Assembly: GCA_002087915.1 (NCBI GenBank) | Contig: LWDP01000014.1 | Coordinates: 1-32,626, forward strand | From: Enterospora canceri | Taxonomy: Eukaryota; Microsporidia; Enterocytozoonidae | Direction of reading: 5' to 3' | Length of the DNA: 32,626 nucleotides | Shown: positions 1 to 8,529 of the stretch, in pieces | Layout: each line of letters opens with the position of its first letter | Position numbering within the stretch: the stretch's first letter is position 1 | Notes under the pieces: model-generated | Told to the model about the DNA's origin: nothing | The model's database searches: none | The model's input: the letters and a program-made list of their open reading frames with translations, nothing else | Made by a program: the position numbers and the translations under genes

Positions 1-297
1 TAGGGTGCAATTCAACGTGCCTAAATAAGCAGTTTCATCTTATAAATACTAAACAGGAAGTTTATTGCGGTTACCATCAATGTACAGAAGATTAAACAGA
101 AAGTCCACAAACTTTTGCAACAAAATATTGATCTTTTTTTTGTCAACCCTTCAAAAACTAATAGATCAATAAATGGACGTCTAGATAGGTTTATTTCTAT
201 TTAATGTATAATATTTGAACTTGAATACCTAAGTTTCATAGTCTGTTATGACAGGACAGAATAAATATGGCTGTCCACAAACTTTTGCAACAGGGTG
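1..297 (-). mobile_element. Terminal part of a Tc1/mariner-like transposon (IR/DR-type end)
   Basis: The 20-bp word GTCCACAAACTTTTGCAACA occurs twice in the same orientation, at 103-122 and 273-292, exactly 170 bp apart. The outer copy runs into CAGGGTG and then the dinucleotide TA at 298-299. Read from the right on the minus strand, the element starts CACCCTGTTGCAAAAG after a TA, as expected for Tc1-like elements that insert at TA. Two direct repeats about 165-170 bp apart inside one long terminal repeat is the arrangement of IR/DR elements such as Sleeping Beauty. No transposase is visible; the body would lie to the left of the window. I infer the class from repeat geometry and the TA, not from a coding sequence. 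Confidence 0.6.
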
Positions 298-391
298 TAA
301 TAATAATAAATGTAGTAGTAATAATAATAATAGTAGTAACAATAACAGTAATAATACTACCATTACTACCCACTGTAATCTCTTAATTTAC
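298..391. repeat. TAA/TAG/TTAC trinucleotide-rich intergenic spacer
   Basis: Imperfect runs of TAA, TAG and AAC triplets fill the gap between the transposon end and the helicase stop codon. Similar triplet runs occur in other intergenic gaps of the window and, as Asn/Ser codons, inside the neighbouring gene. Confidence 0.6.
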
Positions 392-2239
392 CTACCACTC
401 TTCATCTGCTACATCTCCTGCTGAATCCTCCTTTTCCTCAAAACAGTCTTCCTCCTTCTTTCCTTCTTCTTCCCCCTTCTTTCCTTCTACTGCCCTTGTT
501 GCTCCTTCTACCACTTTTCCTGTTCCCTTTCTCGTGCTCCTCCTGTTCTTCTGCCTTCTTTCTCCCCTTGTTTCTATTCCCCCTCTTTTCACGTACTCAT
601 CGAAGTCAGCCACTCTCTCATTTCCACTCTCTTCCAGTATCTCCTGTATCCCCCTCACGTACTCCAATCCCATCTCATCCACACTCCTGTACAAACTGAC
701 TGCCAGTCCCCTCTTTCCCTCTCTTCCTGTTCGTCCTATCCTGTGAATGTACTCCTTGGTCTCCCTTGGCATGTCGTAGTTGACTACCATCGTCACATCC
801 TTCACGTCTATTCCCCTTGCTGCCACACTCGTGGCAATCAGCACATTCGTAGCACCCTTCTTAAACTTACTCAGTGCTATCTCCCTCATAAACTGCTCCA
901 TATCACCATGGAGAGTATCAACTGAAATGTGAAGGTTATTATTATTACCCTTATTACTATTACCATTATTACTACCCTTATTATTACTACTGTCATTATT
1001 ATTATTACTACCCTTATTATTATTACCTATATTATTACCTATATTACCCCTGTTCACCACCCCTCTTTCTAATTCTGCCTTTAGTATTCCACAGTCTCTC
1101 TTTCTCTCTACGAATATCAGGCACTTGTCTGTTTCAATCAGTCTGCTCCAATCTGTCTCAAAGTGGCAGTTCTCCCTCATTATCCTCACCAGTGCCCCTG
1201 TCTTGTCACGGGTGCATACGAACTGCTGCCTGATCGTCTCCACCACCTCCTTGGCCACCTCAACGTAGACGTGATCAGCTGGGAATATGCGAGAATGGAT
1301 CTGCTGAATGGCACTGCTGTAGGTGGCACTGAAAAGAAGGAGCTGAATTGGTCGAGAGCCAACTCCAAGGGCGTCGCAGATGCGCAGTACGTCATCGGAC
1401 ATCCCCATTTCCATCAGTCGATCTGCCTCATCGAGGACGAAGGCAGCGAGGTTGTCAACTGGCAGGAGACCACTTCTCAGGAAAGCAAGCAGTTTGCCTG
1501 GGCAGGCAACAAGCACATCAGTTCGTGATAGATCAGATCTCTTACAAGATGAATAAAGGGCACTGACTTGGATTGGCTTATTCCTGTCAATATTATTACT
1601 ATTGTTATTGTCATTCTTACTACTGTCATTGCTACTACCCTTATAATTATTACTACCCTTACTATTGTTACTATTATTACTACCCTTATTATTACTATTA
1701 CTACTACCACTGTTAAATGCAAATGGGTTGATATTCCTCAATTTGTATTCCAAGTACTTGTTTCTACCCTTCTTTTCCCCATTCTTCTCAGACAGCCCCT
1801 TGCTCAGCCTGGCTGCTGTCTCCCTCGTCTGCTCAGCCAGCTCTCTCGTTGGTGCCACGACAATGACGCGTATTCCACGTCCTCGCTCCTCTTTGCTTAT
1901 TCGCATCAACAGTGGATACAGAAATGCGAGTGTCTTTCCCATTCCAGTTGGAGCACGGGCTATCACGTGGTGGCCGTGCTGGATCGGAAGTGTCGCAACT
2001 GACTGCACCGGTGTCGGTCTCACTGCTCCGCCTCGTCCAAATGGGCCACCACTCAGCACGTGGCCAACTGCCTCGTCGTAGACTTCTACCACTTCGTAGG
2101 GGGAGTTAGTCTCAATGGTGACACCATCACGAACTATCTTCTTGTTCTCAGCTGTTTTGACTATGATACTCTCGTCATGCAATGGGGTATGGGATGAATG
2201 GCTTTGATTGATTCTATTTGTGTTTGAGTTTAGTTTCAT
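392..2239 (-). CDS. DEAD-box ATP-dependent RNA helicase, Ded1/DDX3-like, with Asn-rich inserts
   Basis: ATP-dependent RNA unwindase, 615 aa. All core motifs are present in order: Q-motif region PTPVQ at 75-79, Walker A APTGMGKT 96-103, Ia PTRELA 130-135, CPGK 246-249 in place of TPGR, DEAD 270-273, SAT 304-306, ARGID 474-478 and HRIGRTGR 499-506. The C-terminus is Lys/Arg/Glu-rich. Two low-complexity Asn/Ser/Gly/Lys inserts sit at about 178-217 and 396-436, both in surface loops between motifs. The longest frame extends 30 codons further upstream without an ATG and has an unrelated hydrophobic sequence; the ATG at 2239 has GCCCC just upstream, so I use it. Closest to the Ded1/Vasa group by eye (translation initiation), but a ribosome-biogenesis helicase is not excluded. 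Confidence 0.9.
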   Translation of the reverse strand: MKLNSNTNRINQSHSSHTPLHDESIIVKTAENKKIVRDGVTIETNSPYEVVEVYDEAVGHVLSGGPFGRGGAVRPTPVQSVATLPIQHGHHVIARAPTGMGKTLAFLYPLLMRISKEERGRGIRVIVVAPTRELAEQTRETAARLSKGLSEKNGEKKGRNKYLEYKLRNINPFAFNSGSSNSNNKGSNNSNNSKGSNNYKGSSNDSSKNDNNNSNNIDRNKPIQVSALYSSCKRSDLSRTDVLVACPGKLLAFLRSGLLPVDNLAAFVLDEADRLMEMGMSDDVLRICDALGVGSRPIQLLLFSATYSSAIQQIHSRIFPADHVYVEVAKEVVETIRQQFVCTRDKTGALVRIMRENCHFETDWSRLIETDKCLIFVERKRDCGILKAELERGVVNRGNIGNNIGNNNKGSNNNNDSSNNKGSNNGNSNKGNNNNLHISVDTLHGDMEQFMREIALSKFKKGATNVLIATSVAARGIDVKDVTMVVNYDMPRETKEYIHRIGRTGREGKRGLAVSLYRSVDEMGLEYVRGIQEILEESGNERVADFDEYVKRGGIETRGERRQKNRRSTRKGTGKVVEGATRAVEGKKGEEEGKKEEDCFEEKEDSAGDVADEEW

Positions 2240-2378
2240 TTTTGGGGCAATAAAAAATATAAATTTTAGTACTGATAACAGTAACAGTGGTAGTATAGTA
2301 GTGGTAGTAATATAGTAGTATAATAACAATAACAGTAGTATAATAATGACAGTGGTAACACTACTTACCTATTACTGC

Positions 2379-2954
2379 TCACATCCCTACCTTAAATGTA
2401 AATAGGGCACATACACTACTTACTACCAGTATTGCCATTCTAAATAGACTGGGATAGAGAATATCGTACCAATCACACTCAATTCTGGCTGGTGGTGTCT
2501 CATTCCTACAGATGCGTCCCATGTGATACAGCTTATTCGGTGCAACTGCTGATTCATCAACTATTCTGATACCACTTTCTACCACTTCAAGGGTGTGAAC
2601 CAGGCCTCTCTTGAAATCAACCACTTTTACTCTTTTGATGAGTTTGATGTCCTTGAAGTGGTACTTCCTACTGCTGCATGCTATTCCACCAATGTATTCA
2701 CAGTGACGTGAATCGTCCCTATCACCAGTATTCAGCCTATGAAGAGCCATTTCACGGTCAGTCAGGTTGATCAGTATTTTGTTTGTTTTGTTCTGTTTGT
2801 TTATGTAAAAGAGGTGTTTTATTCTACTACTGTTATGGAGAGCACTGAGGGTGTTAGGGTAGAACTCTGACTCAATTGAGTCAATGAAAGTATTTGGGTT
2901 ACTCAGAATGAGGGTATTACCAGATATTGAGTAGGGTGGTATTGGTAGAATCAT
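2379..2954 (-). CDS. C-terminally anchored protein with cysteine motif, member of the local family
   Basis: 191 aa, not recognised as any named family. One membrane segment near the C-terminus (about 172-188) leaves only a few residues after it; there is no clear signal peptide. Cysteines C85 and C93 form a Cx7C pair, followed by a VVESGI element at 124-129 and then C149 and C160. That order (paired Cys, S-x-G-I, later Cys, C-terminal helix) resembles the genes at 3852-4790, 5279-6952 and 7678-8487, so I treat it as a diverged member; this link is the weakest of the set. Start supported by ACCCC about 20 nt upstream. Followed by an intergenic spacer of TAG/TAA triplets towards the helicase gene. 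Confidence 0.6.
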   Translation of the reverse strand: MILPIPPYSISGNTLILSNPNTFIDSIESEFYPNTLSALHNSSRIKHLFYINKQNKTNKILINLTDREMALHRLNTGDRDDSRHCEYIGGIACSSRKYHFKDIKLIKRVKVVDFKRGLVHTLEVVESGIRIVDESAVAPNKLYHMGRICRNETPPARIECDWYDILYPSLFRMAILVVSSVCALFTFKVGM

Positions 2955-3037
2955 TTAGTGGAATAACAGGGGTGGATAAACAGTAGTACGATAGAGAAAC
3001 AGGGACTGTTGTACTACTGTTTAGTTGCCGTATGGCC

Positions 3038-3868
3038 CTAATCACCACCGTACTCCCTGTACATCTCCCTTATTCTTTCAAAGACTCTTTCATCATTTGG
3101 TCTATCAAATGGGTACTCCATTCTGGTACTGCCACTACTCATAATCACCCCACTATTCTTCTTACGGTATTCCGCGTATATTCCATCACTTATTACTACA
3201 CCCTTGGTTACTGCTTCTGCCATTACTTCCTCGTCTATTCCTGTCTCCTCGTATACTCCATCATAGTAAATGGTCATGTACAAGTAGTACCCAATAATTG
3301 ATCCATTGATACATCCACCATCAGTTACCACCCTAAGAAACGCCTTGATGAGTTTGTTGATGAATTCAGCACCAAAATCAGCGTATATCATCCTATTTCG
3401 TGCTACAAATGTTGCAAACAGTCCTGCTTCCCACGTTACTGACTTGCTTCTATCTTCAATTCCGTAGTGTACCCTATTTAACATGAAATTGAGTAGTTCA
3501 ATTCTACTACCCTTGTTACTGCTTCTATAGTACTCAAACAGAATGAACTGACTATTGGAACTGTGAAGGAGTATTCCGTTAGTGATTATTGAGTAGAAAT
3601 CAGTGAGACTGAATTTGACTGATTCAGCAACTACTCTGGTGTAGGTGGGGTAGTTGAATGGATCCTTCAACTCACTCGAGTCACTCGAGTCATCTGAGAC
3701 TTCTAGCAAATCTGATTCAGCCAATTTTGTGAATATTTCTCTTAAAACAGCCATTCTCACTTTGCTACTGCAATTATCCAGATAGTGTTCAACACAACTA
3801 AATTGGAAGTTGTTTGATACCTCTGCAAGTAGATCAATGTCACTAATCTCTTTATTCTTGGTTGCCAT
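3038..3868 (-). CDS. RRN3: Probable RNA polymerase I initiation factor RRN3/TIF-IA, shortened
   Basis: 276 aa, mostly helical, with no signal or membrane segment. RRN3 bridges Pol I to the core promoter factors for rRNA transcription. The middle (about 145-175, FATFVARNRMI followed by amphipathic helices) matches the RRN3 stretch usually written S-F-x-A-R-A-K-F-I-P; a YYLYMTIYY stretch follows where the family has its repeated aromatic residues; the end (MEYPFDRPNDERVF) matches the family's F-F-P-F-D-P segment followed by a final helix. Yeast and human RRN3 exceed 600 aa, so this would be a strongly reduced form. ACCCC lies 14 nt before the ATG. The first 17 bp overlap the 3' end of the upstream gene on the same strand. 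The call rests on motif order read by eye. Confidence 0.5.
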   Translation of the reverse strand: MATKNKEISDIDLLAEVSNNFQFSCVEHYLDNCSSKVRMAVLREIFTKLAESDLLEVSDDSSDSSELKDPFNYPTYTRVVAESVKFSLTDFYSIITNGILLHSSNSQFILFEYYRSSNKGSRIELLNFMLNRVHYGIEDRSKSVTWEAGLFATFVARNRMIYADFGAEFINKLIKAFLRVVTDGGCINGSIIGYYLYMTIYYDGVYEETGIDEEVMAEAVTKGVVISDGIYAEYRKKNSGVIMSSGSTRMEYPFDRPNDERVFERIREMYREYGGD

Positions 3869-4790
3869 TACACTTTTTATAGGGGTTTCCTACCAGTAGA
3901 GAAGTTATCAGCAAATAAGTTACCATTAAAATAGAAAATAGTGCCAGTATCAGGGTCAATATCATCAGTAAATTGGTGTACTCGTGGGTGACACCCTTTC
4001 CTACTATTTCATTCAGACCAATCTTGTTCAAACTCTCCTTGATTACAGGTTGATTGGCTCTATCCTGAATTATGTTGATAAATTTCATTCTGTGACTTGA
4101 TTCCAGTTCGTAAACTGCTTCATTGACCCTGATTGTCCTGGTTACGTGAATAGGATAGTTGTTTGTGGCGAATATAGTCTGTATATCACCATCAAACACC
4201 TTAATTCCAACCTGATCAATATTGATCATCCTGTATTTGAGCCAAATGAAACCAATAAGATCAATTGGGTTATTGCTGTAGTACCACAGACCATCAACTG
4301 CAACCAGTTCAGTGTAAATCATCCTGATTTTATTGGTACCTCCTAACTTGATCACTGGCACTTTTAGTACAGTTATTTTTGATAGTGCTGTACTAAGTAC
4401 TATTTTGTTGCCTAAAACTTGGTTATTTGCTACTTTTATCAGGAACGTACCCAATCCACTACTTACACCGGTTTTATCAGTGTACTGATCAACATCTATA
4501 AACTGATCAATATCCATTCCACTGCATACTCTATCAACAAATTCAACTAATTCACCTATTTCCTTATCCAACACCTCCATTCTAACTATCCTATACTCTC
4601 CCAGCCTATCAAATAGTGAATATGAAATTAGTGCCTTGTTGCATTCTGTACAAATTGAGTTAATCTCGTTATCTATTTTAATTCCATCTGAATAAATTGA
4701 CAGGAATCCACCTGCTCCCATTCTCCTACTGCACCCAATACACCCATTTGCCCCAATCAGCCCAATCCAACTCCAATCCATCAGTCTCAT
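3852..4790 (-). CDS. Membrane protein of the local cysteine-motif family
   Basis: 312 aa from the ATG at 4790, which has CACCC 4 nt upstream; the longer frame begins at 4850 without a CCC motif. Near the N-terminus are C17 and C20 (CxxC), then IYSDG 32-36, then CTEC with C47 and C50. A long hydrophobic segment at about 274-300 near the C-terminus is followed by an 11-residue tail. The motif order is the same as in 5279-6952 and 7678-8487. The rest is not recognised. It contains several IDQ tripeptides and a perfect 16-bp palindrome in its coding sequence (4213-4228). The 3' end overlaps the next gene by 17 bp. Confidence 0.7.
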   Translation of the reverse strand: MRLMDWSWIGLIGANGCIGCSRRMGAGGFLSIYSDGIKIDNEINSICTECNKALISYSLFDRLGEYRIVRMEVLDKEIGELVEFVDRVCSGMDIDQFIDVDQYTDKTGVSSGLGTFLIKVANNQVLGNKIVLSTALSKITVLKVPVIKLGGTNKIRMIYTELVAVDGLWYYSNNPIDLIGFIWLKYRMINIDQVGIKVFDGDIQTIFATNNYPIHVTRTIRVNEAVYELESSHRMKFINIIQDRANQPVIKESLNKIGLNEIVGKGVTHEYTNLLMILTLILALFSILMVTYLLITSLLVGNPYKKCNGNQE

Positions 4791-4859
4791 TCTGGGTGAT
4801 CTATTTTGCCATTTTCTCCCATTTAATGTTTCAACTCTTTTTTCACCCATTTAATCAGA

Positions 4860-5165
4860 ATGTCCACTCCTAATCCACCAAGTGTCAAAATGTACATAGA
4901 AGTGTCAATAATTTATACAGTGCTCCTTGTGACCATCATGTTTGGACTGTATGCTGTGACCACAACGAATGCCTCCTCTTGGATCAAATTTCCATGCACT
5001 GCTCTGATTCTGTTTACGCTATTCATGGTATCAGCGATGTCAGCCCTAGATCAAAGCATTTATAATTATGGAATACTGTTGTGCTATGTTATGAGTGTGA
5101 TTGTATCAATTGCATTATTCTACAAATGGTACAAGGACTACAATCACATAATGGGGGTTAGTTAG
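4860..5165 (+). CDS. Small multi-spanning membrane protein
   Basis: 101 aa with three hydrophobic stretches of membrane length (about 12-34, 42-62 and 70-88) and a short charged C-terminus. No family recognised; the size and helix count would suit a subunit of an ER or Golgi membrane complex, but no diagnostic residues are visible. A CCC motif lies about 12 nt before the ATG. It diverges from the cysteine-motif gene on the minus strand, with a 69-bp shared upstream gap if that gene starts at 4790. Confidence 0.65.
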   Translation: MSTPNPPSVKMYIEVSIIYTVLLVTIMFGLYAVTTTNASSWIKFPCTALILFTLFMVSAMSALDQSIYNYGILLCYVMSVIVSIALFYKWYKDYNHIMGVS

Positions 5166-5227
5166 GCAGGTAAATAAATATGGAAATATTGGTAGTGATG
5201 TTAGTAGTTGTAGTAGTTATTCCAGTC

Positions 5228-5275
5228 ATCAACTATATACGGTATCAACTATATATGATATCAACTATATATTAT
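5228..5275. repeat. Three tandem copies of a 16-bp unit
   Basis: ATCAACTATATACGGT, ATCAACTATATATGAT and ATCAACTATATATTAT follow each other without a gap between the end of the small membrane protein gene and the convergent gene at 5279. Confidence 0.85.
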
Positions 5276-5278
5276 ATC

Positions 5279-6952
5279 TCACTCACCGTAACAGTATTCC
5301 CTAATCATTTCTTCTCTCTTTACACTACTGAATATTTTATCAGTTATTAATATCATTACTACACCTATCAACAGTAAGAGAATAATTCCCATAGCAAAAA
5401 TGATGAGAGTAGCCACCTTATGGTTCTCATAGGCACCAACAACTCTACTACCAACATCCTGGCTGAATTCATGATATTGATCAATAAATGGAATCTGATC
5501 AATATTGATCAAATTGGTGGTTATGAACTTGTCCAATTTGGGTATGCGAACGTATTCGTAGTTCTGATCAATCTGCTTCACCAGCATCTCCTTGGTGCCA
5601 GAATGAGTGGCCTGAATATCAGTGCTTCCTTCACACATTTTAGTTAACTGATCAATGCCAATTATGCTGAATATTCTGGTTGATTCCTTCTTCTTGTTTC
5701 GTACTTCGTAGTGGAGTACGACACTCTTGGAATCAGAGAGGACTTCATTTCCATTTGAGACCAAAAAGACGCTGATTTCAGTCTCATCCCAGGAAGTGAT
5801 TTCTAGGCCATTTAGGTCGCATTTGACTATTTCATCAAGAAGGAGGGAATAGAAGTCGTAGGAAGTCAGGAGGATTCGAGCCAAACTAACAACCAGACGG
5901 AGGCAGTTTGGGGATGACGTGTCTGATACGGCAACATTTGCGTGATCAAGCAGCTCATTGAGGAGGTCGTCTGTGCCATGGCCAAGAATGGTGATCAAAG
6001 AGAGCATGGCATGGACTTGAGGCCGATCTGAATCTGAGATTTGCAGGCCGTCTCTTCCTGGAAGCGTGTCCTCTCGTTTATCGGTGTCCAAATCGGGGTT
6101 TAGAACCAGCCTTGGGGCGTAGTAGGCGACGAAGACCTCAAAGAGGCCCTGATTCGTGAGATGGGTCAAATTGGTGCTGGAAAATATTCGAGCCAACTCA
6201 ACCAGGCAGGGAGACATGTCATTTTTAGCAAACCACTCTTTTAGGGCTGCTTTGGTTCCGTAGGTTGGGGCCGTTCTGGCCTTGGGCACCCTTTCTAGGA
6301 TTCTTTTTACGAATCCCTGATACTTGTTACGGTGCCACCCCTTCTTCTCCCTAAGTTGAGATAGAGCAATTGCCTTCTCCACAAACAGGTTATTTGTTTG
6401 TTTTGTTTTCTTGATGATGGCATAGTGGTCAGCTGGAAATGTTTTTCGCACCACACTCGTATCAGCCAGGTTCAACTCCCGGGCCTGATACTTTTTCATA
6501 AGGGGGCTTACCTTAACCCCACGGTAGCATTCGTCACAGACGTAGGCAGGTGCGTCTGAATCCTCCGTAGTCTGACAGAGCAGTCCATTTGAGTAGATTT
6601 CAACCACTGTGACTCTGCCACTGTATCTTCCGAAGGCACAATACGCCTTTAGTTGCCGATTGCACTGTAAACGGCTTAGTGGATTTTCTACTTCTCTTTT
6701 TTGGAGGAATATTTCACGAGGGGCTGTTTTGATGCCTCTTAGTCCCAGATCCTGTTTTAGGGTGTTTTCGTTGAGGGTGATTCTGGTGATTATGGTGCAC
6801 CTATCACCGTATTCAGCAAATATGGAGCTCTCTTTCCTTGCTAGAGCAGTTAGTTCGCCCTGGATATCGTACAAGGAGCATTTTACAATTTGACTAAAAA
6901 GCAGGGTCATAGAAAGGAGAAAAAGATTTAGTTTATAAGCCCATGTTTCCAT
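5279..6952 (-). CDS. Large type I-like membrane protein, cysteine-motif family
   Basis: 557 aa. A signal peptide is likely (hydrophobic core about 8-23, ending near C25). C97 and C105 form a Cx7C pair, then EIYSNGLLC 118-126 and YVCDEC 137-142. A long ectodomain of unrecognised fold follows, then a membrane helix at about 513-536 containing IIFAMGI, and a basic 21-residue tail. The gene at 7678-8487 has the same motif order and a similar IVFIAMGI helix, so the two are likely paralogues. The ATG at 6952 gives the best signal peptide but overlaps the start of the divergent gene at 6943; an alternative ATG at 6910 would leave a 32-bp gap, with a TATAAA upstream. Function unknown; a surface or secretory-pathway protein is the inference. 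Confidence 0.75.
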   Translation of the reverse strand: METWAYKLNLFLLSMTLLFSQIVKCSLYDIQGELTALARKESSIFAEYGDRCTIITRITLNENTLKQDLGLRGIKTAPREIFLQKREVENPLSRLQCNRQLKAYCAFGRYSGRVTVVEIYSNGLLCQTTEDSDAPAYVCDECYRGVKVSPLMKKYQARELNLADTSVVRKTFPADHYAIIKKTKQTNNLFVEKAIALSQLREKKGWHRNKYQGFVKRILERVPKARTAPTYGTKAALKEWFAKNDMSPCLVELARIFSSTNLTHLTNQGLFEVFVAYYAPRLVLNPDLDTDKREDTLPGRDGLQISDSDRPQVHAMLSLITILGHGTDDLLNELLDHANVAVSDTSSPNCLRLVVSLARILLTSYDFYSLLLDEIVKCDLNGLEITSWDETEISVFLVSNGNEVLSDSKSVVLHYEVRNKKKESTRIFSIIGIDQLTKMCEGSTDIQATHSGTKEMLVKQIDQNYEYVRIPKLDKFITTNLINIDQIPFIDQYHEFSQDVGSRVVGAYENHKVATLIIFAMGIILLLLIGVVMILITDKIFSSVKREEMIREYCYGE

Positions 6953-7281
6953 TACTAATTATGATTTTTACTACTGTTGTAATCAGTGCCTTGAATATTG
7001 TCATGAATGTTTATGAGGCTGATTCTACTGGTACCTGCAACATCTACTTCAAGGTAAATGAGTATGAGACTGTGAATAGTCGCAATATTGGTACAGTTAC
7101 ACTCTGTGGTAGGCATATCAGTGGTGGCATTCCTTGTTTAGTACGTGAATTTGTCAATATCAAAACCAATAAAGACTACATCTGTGACATGAATCAGAAT
7201 ATGATTTATGATAAGCACCACTACTGGCTTGTAGTGGATAAAACAGGTGATAAGTCACCAGAAATAAGATTTAGAGGGTAG
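6943..7281 (+). CDS. Small secreted protein with three spaced cysteines (family 2, copy 1)
   Basis: 112 aa with an N-terminal hydrophobic segment (3-21) that reads as a signal peptide, and no other membrane segment. C55, C65 and C81 have spacing 10 and 16, with GGIPC and DYIC contexts, and a YW pair at 94-95. The next gene has the same spacing and contexts, so the two are tandem duplicates. The GIxC...YIC pattern also resembles NGLLC...YVC in the neighbouring 557-aa protein. GCCC touches the ATG. No known family recognised. Confidence 0.75.
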   Translation: MFPLLIMIFTTVVISALNIVMNVYEADSTGTCNIYFKVNEYETVNSRNIGTVTLCGRHISGGIPCLVREFVNIKTNKDYICDMNQNMIYDKHHYWLVVDKTGDKSPEIRFRG

Positions 7282-7321
7282 ACATAAAATATCAATTTAC
7301 TAATATCCTGTTATTACACCC

Positions 7322-7648
7322 ATGTTATCTATTTTTATTGATATTATAACTGCTCTTCCTATTACCATCACAGTAACTAAGCCATATCATGTTAATCAGT
7401 ACGTCATTCAATTCAGGGTAAATGATATTGATATCAGTAGCAGAAGATCAGTTGGTGATGGAATCATTTGTAGTAAAATGGTTGAGAATGGCGTAATATG
7501 CGAGTTGATTGAATTATACAGTGTTAAAGTAAACGTAGACTACATCTGTCTACTGGAAGAAGATGAATCAAGGGATGATTGCGTCTACTGGATTGAACTA
7601 AATAAAATGGGATGGTCATCAGGGGAGATTACCATAATAAATTCATGA
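7322..7648 (+). CDS. Small secreted protein with three spaced cysteines (family 2, copy 2)
   Basis: 108 aa, paralogue of the preceding gene. Hydrophobic N-terminus; C50, C60 and C76 have exactly the same spacing as in copy 1, with NGVIC and DYIC contexts, followed by YW at 89-90 and an extra C87. ACACCC touches the ATG. Lies 40 bp after copy 1 on the same strand and converges with the gene ending at 7678. Function unknown; export from the parasite cell is inferred only from the signal-like N-terminus. Confidence 0.75.
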   Translation: MLSIFIDIITALPITITVTKPYHVNQYVIQFRVNDIDISSRRSVGDGIICSKMVENGVICELIELYSVKVNVDYICLLEEDESRDDCVYWIELNKMGWSSGEITIINS

Positions 7649-7677
7649 TTATCGTACTACAACCAATATGTCATATT

Positions 7678-8487
7678 TTACTTCTTGAGTCTTATTAATT
7701 GGTACATCATTCCCACAATGAATGCGATTCCCATTGCAATAAACACGATCTTCTTCACCATCATAGCATCAATCTTAGGCTCCTTTCCTTTCTCTGAAAC
7801 AGCCACTTTTGCCATTTTGATCTCAAACACGTCATTCAAGGTGTCCTTGTACTGGTTCATCTCAAATCGATGGATGATCTGTGGCACCCCGAGAATCTTG
7901 CACAAAACACTGCTTTCAACCTGAGTCATTGGCCTAATTTCGTAACTGAAATTGTACCAGTCGTAGAGTGTTCCAGCTCTCACGAATTTGTTCATTGAAA
8001 ATACACCCTCATCGTCTATGCATCCAAGAAGGATGAATCCAAGGGCCGGCTTGCCATCGACGAGGAAGACGGAGAAGAGGGCATTGTGCTTCATGTACCG
8101 CTTTAGCTTCACGTCGTAGACGTCTACGGCAGCAAACATGCTCATTTTCTTCTTATTCGTGACCAGGGCTGGAATTTGGACAAACATCTGCTTGCCGCCT
8201 ACACTCGCATTCTCGCGGACAGAGGAGTTGGATCCCATGAAGAAGTGGACGAATGTCTTGAATTTCGAGTAGCATTCGGTACAAACAGTCTTCTTCTCCA
8301 ATTCTGAGGCATCCGAAATTCGACTCCTAGAAATTCCATTTGTGTAGATAAAGGCGGTCTTGAACTGCTTAAACTCGCGATAGAATGAGCAGGCATGCTC
8401 CTCATTGCACGTAGTTCCAGGAGTGAGTCTATAGAACGATTCAGCCGTGATATCATTCATGAAGCATAAAAGAATAAAAACCAGCAT
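7678..8487 (-). CDS. Type I-like membrane protein, cysteine-motif family
   Basis: 269 aa with a signal peptide (about 1-15), C27 and C33 (Cx5C), IYTNGI 47-52, then CTEC with C69 and C72, a middle domain of unknown fold, and a C-terminal membrane helix at about 247-264 ending in RLKK. The short basic tail suggests the N-terminal domain faces the ER lumen or the outside. It shares motif order and the helix core (I-x-F-I/A-A-M-G-I) with the 557-aa protein at 5279-6952. CCCC lies 7-10 nt before the ATG. Divergent from the gene at 8530. Confidence 0.75.
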   Translation of the reverse strand: MLVFILLCFMNDITAESFYRLTPGTTCNEEHACSFYREFKQFKTAFIYTNGISRSRISDASELEKKTVCTECYSKFKTFVHFFMGSNSSVRENASVGGKQMFVQIPALVTNKKKMSMFAAVDVYDVKLKRYMKHNALFSVFLVDGKPALGFILLGCIDDEGVFSMNKFVRAGTLYDWYNFSYEIRPMTQVESSVLCKILGVPQIIHRFEMNQYKDTLNDVFEIKMAKVAVSEKGKEPKIDAMMVKKIVFIAMGIAFIVGMMYQLIRLKK

Positions 8488-8529
8488 TTCTTAAGGGGTC
8501 CAATAAATGAGTTAAGCTTAACTACCCTC
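8488..8529. promoter_or_regulatory. 42-bp bidirectional promoter with two opposed CCC motifs
   Basis: The spacer between the divergent starts at 8487 and 8530 carries CCCC reading left and CCC reading right, each within 10 nt of its ATG. A 10-bp palindrome TTAAGCTTAA lies between them. Confidence 0.6.
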
